Shown here: piece by piece, positions 6,991 through 8,632 of the stretch | How the letters are laid out: the number at the start of each line of letters is the position of its first letter | How positions within the stretch are numbered: position 1 is the stretch's first letter | Assembly: GCA_033762735.1 (NCBI GenBank) | Contig: JANRLJ010000187.1 | Span: forward strand, 1-8,632 | Origin: JANRLJ01 sp033762735 | GTDB lineage: Bacteria; Chloroflexota; Anaerolineae; Aggregatilineales; Phototrophicaceae | Length of the DNA stretch: 8,632 bases | Reading direction: 5' to 3' | Made by a program: the position numbers and the translations under genes | The notes under the pieces: model-generated | What the model was told of the DNA's origin: nothing | Databases searched by the model: none | The model's input: the letters and a program-made list of their open reading frames with translations, nothing else

Positions 6991-7358
6991 TCGTCCTCCA
7001 GCCGCATCTCGCGCACGGCCTTCATCTGTGCCAGCACAGTTTTGCCGTCGCGCCGGGCAGCAATAATGGCCTGCTCGACTAGCTGCCGTGCAGCCGGATC
7101 ATCCGCCGTGAGCAGGAACAGCAGCACATTGAGATGAAAGGTGAGGGCGGCTTCGAGCTGGTCGAGGCGCTCCTGAAAGGTGCGGGTGAAGTGGCGGCGA
7201 GAACCAGCGATCTGCTCCTGCTCGTCGAGGTAGCGGCGCACCGCCTCGCGGATCAGGTCGGCTTCGGTGGTGGAGCGCTCGCGCTGGCTGAGCAGCAGCT
7301 CCAACCGCTGGTGCATGGGCGGCGGCAGCGAGATGCTGCGGCGGATCGATCGGGACAC
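6987..7358 (-). CDS. Ribbon-helix-helix protein, probable MobC/NikA-type relaxosome accessory factor
   Basis: The 123-residue product has an N-terminal ribbon-helix-helix: strand SIRRSISLPP (4-13), helix to about 25, then TEADLIREAVRRYLDEQ (31-47). The rest is helical with leucine-rich heptads (about 61-83), probably for oligomerisation. Proteins of this kind next to relaxase genes bind oriT and often repress their own promoter. The only usable start is GTG 7358: the frame upstream reaches a TAA with no other ATG, GTG or TTG. AGGGG lies about 9 nt before the GTG. It is first in the operon, and its stop overlaps the relaxase start as ATGA (6987-6990). The function is inferred from fold and position. 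Confidence 0.88.
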   Translation of the reverse strand: MSRSIRRSISLPPPMHQRLELLLSQRERSTTEADLIREAVRRYLDEQEQIAGSRRHFTRTFQERLDQLEAALTFHLNVLLFLLTADDPAARQLVEQAIIAARRDGKTVLAQMKAVREMRLEDE

Positions 7359-7360
7359 GT

Positions 7361-7370
7361 GGGAATTCCC
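7361..7370. promoter_or_regulatory. Perfect palindrome between ribosome binding site and GTG start
   Basis: GGGAATTCCC is a 10-bp perfect palindrome. It overlaps the AGGGG ribosome binding site of the ribbon-helix-helix gene and ends 2 bases before its GTG. It could be an operator half-site or a small hairpin masking the start. CCAGGGGAAT, read here on the - strand, recurs as CCAGGGAAT on the + strand at 7420-7428. Confidence 0.4.
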
Positions 7371-7379
7371 CTGGCGGAA

Positions 7380-7420
7380 GGTCGTTTGCCTCCATTATCT
7401 CAGGCTGTAGTGTAACGACC
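7380..7420. repeat. Inverted repeat around the operon promoter (operator or oriT candidate)
   Basis: GGTCGTT (7380-7386) and AACGACC (7414-7420) are perfect 7-bp arms separated by 27 bases that contain the putative -10. The spacing is too wide for a terminator but fits protein binding. Relaxosome RHH proteins often bind such arms beside the nick site. Confidence 0.5.
7394..7399 (-). promoter_or_regulatory. Possible -10 box of the mobilization operon
   Basis: On the - strand GATAAT lies 35 bases before GTG 7358. The -35 region at about 7417-7422 (TGGGTC) is poor. The box falls within the arms of the inverted repeat 7380-7420, as expected for an autoregulated promoter. Confidence 0.35.
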
Positions 7421-7459
7421 CAGGGAATCAGGCATCCTTTTTGAGGGAAATGCCCCTGG
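7420..7459. repeat. Two-step inverted repeat upstream of the mobilization operon
   Basis: The outer arms CCAGG (7420-7424) and CCTGG (7455-7459) enclose inner arms GGCAT (7431-7435) and ATGCC (7450-7454), with a 6-base bulge on one side and a 14-base T-rich loop. It abuts the previous inverted repeat. A direct repeat also spans the area: GGCTGTAGTGTAA (7403-7415) and GGCTGTTGTGGAA (7458-7470), 11 of 13 identical. CATCCTTT at 7433-7440 loosely recalls the ATCCTG core of IncP-type nick sites, but this is weak. Confidence 0.45.
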
Positions 7460-7524
7460 CTGTTGTGGAAAACTTACACGATCTTGCTATTATGAAGGAA
7501 GGTTGGAATAACGATCCTTAAAGC

Positions 7525-7719
7525 GACAATTCGCATTGACGTGACTTCGCCGTAGCTGCCGTCCAGCGTGCGGATCAGGTCGCCGGGGAGTAGGTCGGCT
7601 GCGTCCACCCATTCGCCGCTGACGGTGTAGAAGGGGTGTTCCGGCGTGGTTTCGAGGACTTCGCCGTCGATGGTCAGGTAGACGATCTCCGGGTCGTTGT
7701 GGACGTGCGTGTCGATAAT
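7525..7719 (-). pseudogene. Hint-domain fragment of a polymorphic (RHS-type) toxin
   Basis: Read on the - strand, the frame encodes HVHNDPEIVYLTIDGE, then TTPEHPFYTVSGEWVDAADL, LPGDLIRTLDGSYGEVTS and MRIV. This is the central part of a pretoxin Hint domain, the intein-like module that sits before the toxin tip of RHS and related proteins. The catalytic N-terminal Cys part and the C-terminal block (the usual His-Asn end) are both missing. The open stretch runs from just after the DUF4240 stop (7750-7752) to a TAA at 7474-7476, but it has no start codon before its end, so it is not expressed on its own. It is GC-rich beside an AT-richer neighbour. Together with the repeats at 7361-7470, it accounts for the 391-base stretch without an intact gene (7359-7749). 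The family call comes from motif recall. Confidence 0.72.
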
Positions 7720-7749
7720 AAGATATGGCTCACAAAATTCGCGTTGTGC

Positions 7750-8298
7750 CTATTCCTGGACCTCTTCTTGATCGAGGCCCCATCGCTCGCAGTTGCCGAA
7801 CTTAGCGTACAGTTTGGGATGTCTTGCCTTCAGGACAGCATCTCTCGTTTCGTCCGTGTAAGGCATCTTAACCCCTTTAACGCCGGTATTTATTCCTTGC
7901 AGGGTCGGATGCATATAATGCCCCATAATTCGCTCATAGGCGTAGTATGCAACGCCTCCCAAACCCTGGTCTGTGAATATCGTGTCAAGTTGGACATAGT
8001 CTGCAAGCCATTCGGGGTCAGCAAGCGCCTTTTCATAGACCTCCTGACTCTGAAGGATTAACCACTCTCTGAAGTCTAGGAAAGTACTCTCAGAGGCACC
8101 ACATTCGATAATGTCTACTGCATCCCATAATTCATAAGTGTTCGCACGGTCCAGCAGACTTTCGAACCATTGAAAAAAATCCAAAACCTGCTGCAGGCCT
8201 AACGAAACCAGCTCATCAATGAGGCGTTCCGCAAATTGGTCCGGATTATCTTTGGTTGCTTCGCGTCTGGTCTTAACAAAGTCCCAGAAATCGTTCAC
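7750..8298 (-). CDS. DUF4240 domain protein, possible immunity protein
   Basis: The 182-residue acidic product carries DUF4240 signatures: FW near the N-terminus (4-5), LWDAVDIIECGASESTF and LDFREWLI (57-81), ALADPEWLAD (91-100), YYAYERIMG (118-126) and a closing HPKLYAKFG (160-168). Length and both ends look complete. No signal peptide or membrane segment is seen. The family has no firm biochemical role. Its position directly beside a Hint remnant suggests an immunity protein left from a toxin cassette, but this is inference from context. The start is GTG 8298; nearby ATG and GTG codons upstream are out of frame. Only a weak purine stretch (AGAGAG, about 10 nt upstream) can serve as ribosome binding site. 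Base composition is lower in GC than the mobilization operon. Confidence 0.85.
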   Translation of the reverse strand: MNDFWDFVKTRREATKDNPDQFAERLIDELVSLGLQQVLDFFQWFESLLDRANTYELWDAVDIIECGASESTFLDFREWLILQSQEVYEKALADPEWLADYVQLDTIFTDQGLGGVAYYAYERIMGHYMHPTLQGINTGVKGVKMPYTDETRDAVLKARHPKLYAKFGNCERWGLDQEEVQE

Positions 8299-8336
8299 AG
8301 GTCACACATCTCTCTGACTTTGGCGGCTATGGATGG

Positions 8337-8342
8337 ACTATA
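8337..8342 (-). promoter_or_regulatory. Possible -10 box of the DUF4240 gene
   Basis: On the - strand TATAGT differs from TATAAT at one base and lies 38 bases before GTG 8298. The -35 is not convincing (ACAGAT at the expected distance). The dyad 8343-8367 would occupy the spacer. Confidence 0.35.
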
Positions 8343-8367
8343 AGACAGGCGGTGAACCGATCTGTCT
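8343..8367. repeat. 25-base dyad upstream of the DUF4240 gene
   Basis: The outer arms AGACAG (8343-8348) and CTGTCT (8362-8367) surround inner arms CGGT (8350-8353) and ACCG (8356-8359), with 1 and 2 unpaired bases between the levels. It may be an operator inside the promoter spacer. Alternatively it is a terminator for the transposase fragment, although no T tract follows on either strand. Confidence 0.5.
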
Positions 8368-8424
8368 CCTTCCTGGTTTGAATATGGACGTCCTCATTCA
8401 CGACAACGAAGGCATTTATTGGTC

Positions 8425-8632
8425 TTACCAGTACAGAAGCCATTTAGGCCACTCATTCTCCAACCCCATCTTTCTGATCTGTTGACGCATCCTAGTACGC
8501 CGACAAGATGAGAATGCTTGGTAATGGTGACGGAAAACACGACGCGCATCGTCCACGGAGAAACGCCAATGGATTTTGGCAGATTGTTGGTTGCGTGTGT
8601 TTTCCCAGGCAAGGATTTCCAGGGTCAGTGTC
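8425..8632 (-). CDS. C-terminal part of an IS630-family-like transposase, continues beyond window
   Basis: The frame enters from the right edge and ends at TAA 8425-8427, giving 68 residues. The visible start LEILAWENTRNQQSAKIHWR followed by FSVDDARRVFRHHY is the usual end of IS630-type transposases (W-x-x-x-RN-x-x...INW-x-F-x-x-EDAR). The catalytic DDE residues lie outside. About 31 further residues (from QAFSS to LLYW) follow where most relatives stop, so the original stop may have been lost and the frame may read through the element's end. A frame covering 8394-8612 on the same strand overlaps it but has no family features. No inverted terminal repeat can be identified without the other end. 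Confidence 0.7.
   Translation of the reverse strand, partial: TLTLEILAWENTRNQQSAKIHWRFSVDDARRVFRHHYQAFSSCRRTRMRQQIRKMGLENEWPKWLLYW

Noticed and set aside
7099..7395. 98-residue frame starting with ATG 7395 on the - strand
   Set aside because: It has an attractive ATG but gives a Pro/Ala/His/Arg-rich product. The overlapping frame from GTG 7358 encodes a clear ribbon-helix-helix protein joined by ATGA to the relaxase.
7495..7511. Purine-rich GAAGGAAGG followed by TTG on the + strand, with TATTAT upstream at 7488
   Set aside because: The TTG frame stops after two codons and no other + strand gene follows, so this is not a translated start.
7636..8061. 141-residue frame on the + strand
   Set aside because: It is antisense to the Hint fragment and the DUF4240 gene, both supported by family patterns; the product has no coherent features.
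8454..8516. 7-bp inverted repeat CATTCTC/GAGAATG as a possible IS end
   Set aside because: The arms are short, 49 bases apart and partly inside the transposase reading frame; there is no second IS end with which to compare.
8394..8612. 72-residue frame on the - strand near the right edge
   Set aside because: Another frame on the same strand gives the conserved IS630-type ending, so this is a shadow of the transposase.

Overview
The window looks like the accessory or mobile part of a bacterial genome or plasmid. It pairs a compact conjugation/mobilization operon with an unrelated cargo segment, a polymorphic-toxin remnant and a piece of an insertion sequence. The organism cannot be fixed from sequence alone. 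The wording of the truncated Hint domain and the GC-rich, GTG/TTG-tolerant genes remind me of Chloroflexota (Anaerolineae-like) genomes, but this is recall and needs a search.

Left part (1-1797, + strand): the 3' end of a long GC-rich gene for an acidic protein with three copies of a ~40-residue repeat. I do not recognise its family; it resembles the multi-domain 'polyvalent' proteins of conjugative elements. A clear hairpin terminator follows.

Centre left (1887-4000, + strand), visibly less GC-rich: a zinc-ribbon protein with a C-terminal LOTUS/OST-HTH-like domain, coupled by an ATGA overlap to an AraC-family regulator, then a dihydrofolate-reductase-family (RibD C-terminal) reductase with its own ribosome binding site. 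These look like cargo or chromosomal genes rather than transfer genes.

Centre right (4038-7358, - strand): four genes whose successive stop and start codons overlap as ATGA: ribbon-helix-helix protein, small HUH-type relaxase, VirD4/TraG coupling protein, and HU/IHF-like DNA-binding protein. Inferred roles: the first binds oriT and the promoter, the second nicks DNA, the third delivers the relaxosome to a secretion channel, and the fourth may bend oriT DNA. No channel (mating-pair formation) genes are visible. The operon converges on the reductase gene across a short hairpin. Upstream of it, 7359-7500 is rich in inverted and direct repeats and is the best candidate for promoter, operator and oriT.

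Right part (about 7525-8632, - strand): a Hint-domain fragment of a polymorphic (RHS-type) toxin that has lost both ends, a complete DUF4240 gene (possible immunity protein) with a dyad in its putative promoter, and the C-terminus of an IS630-like transposase running off the window. The change from Hint remnant to mobilization region near 7500-7530 may be the edge of an inserted element.
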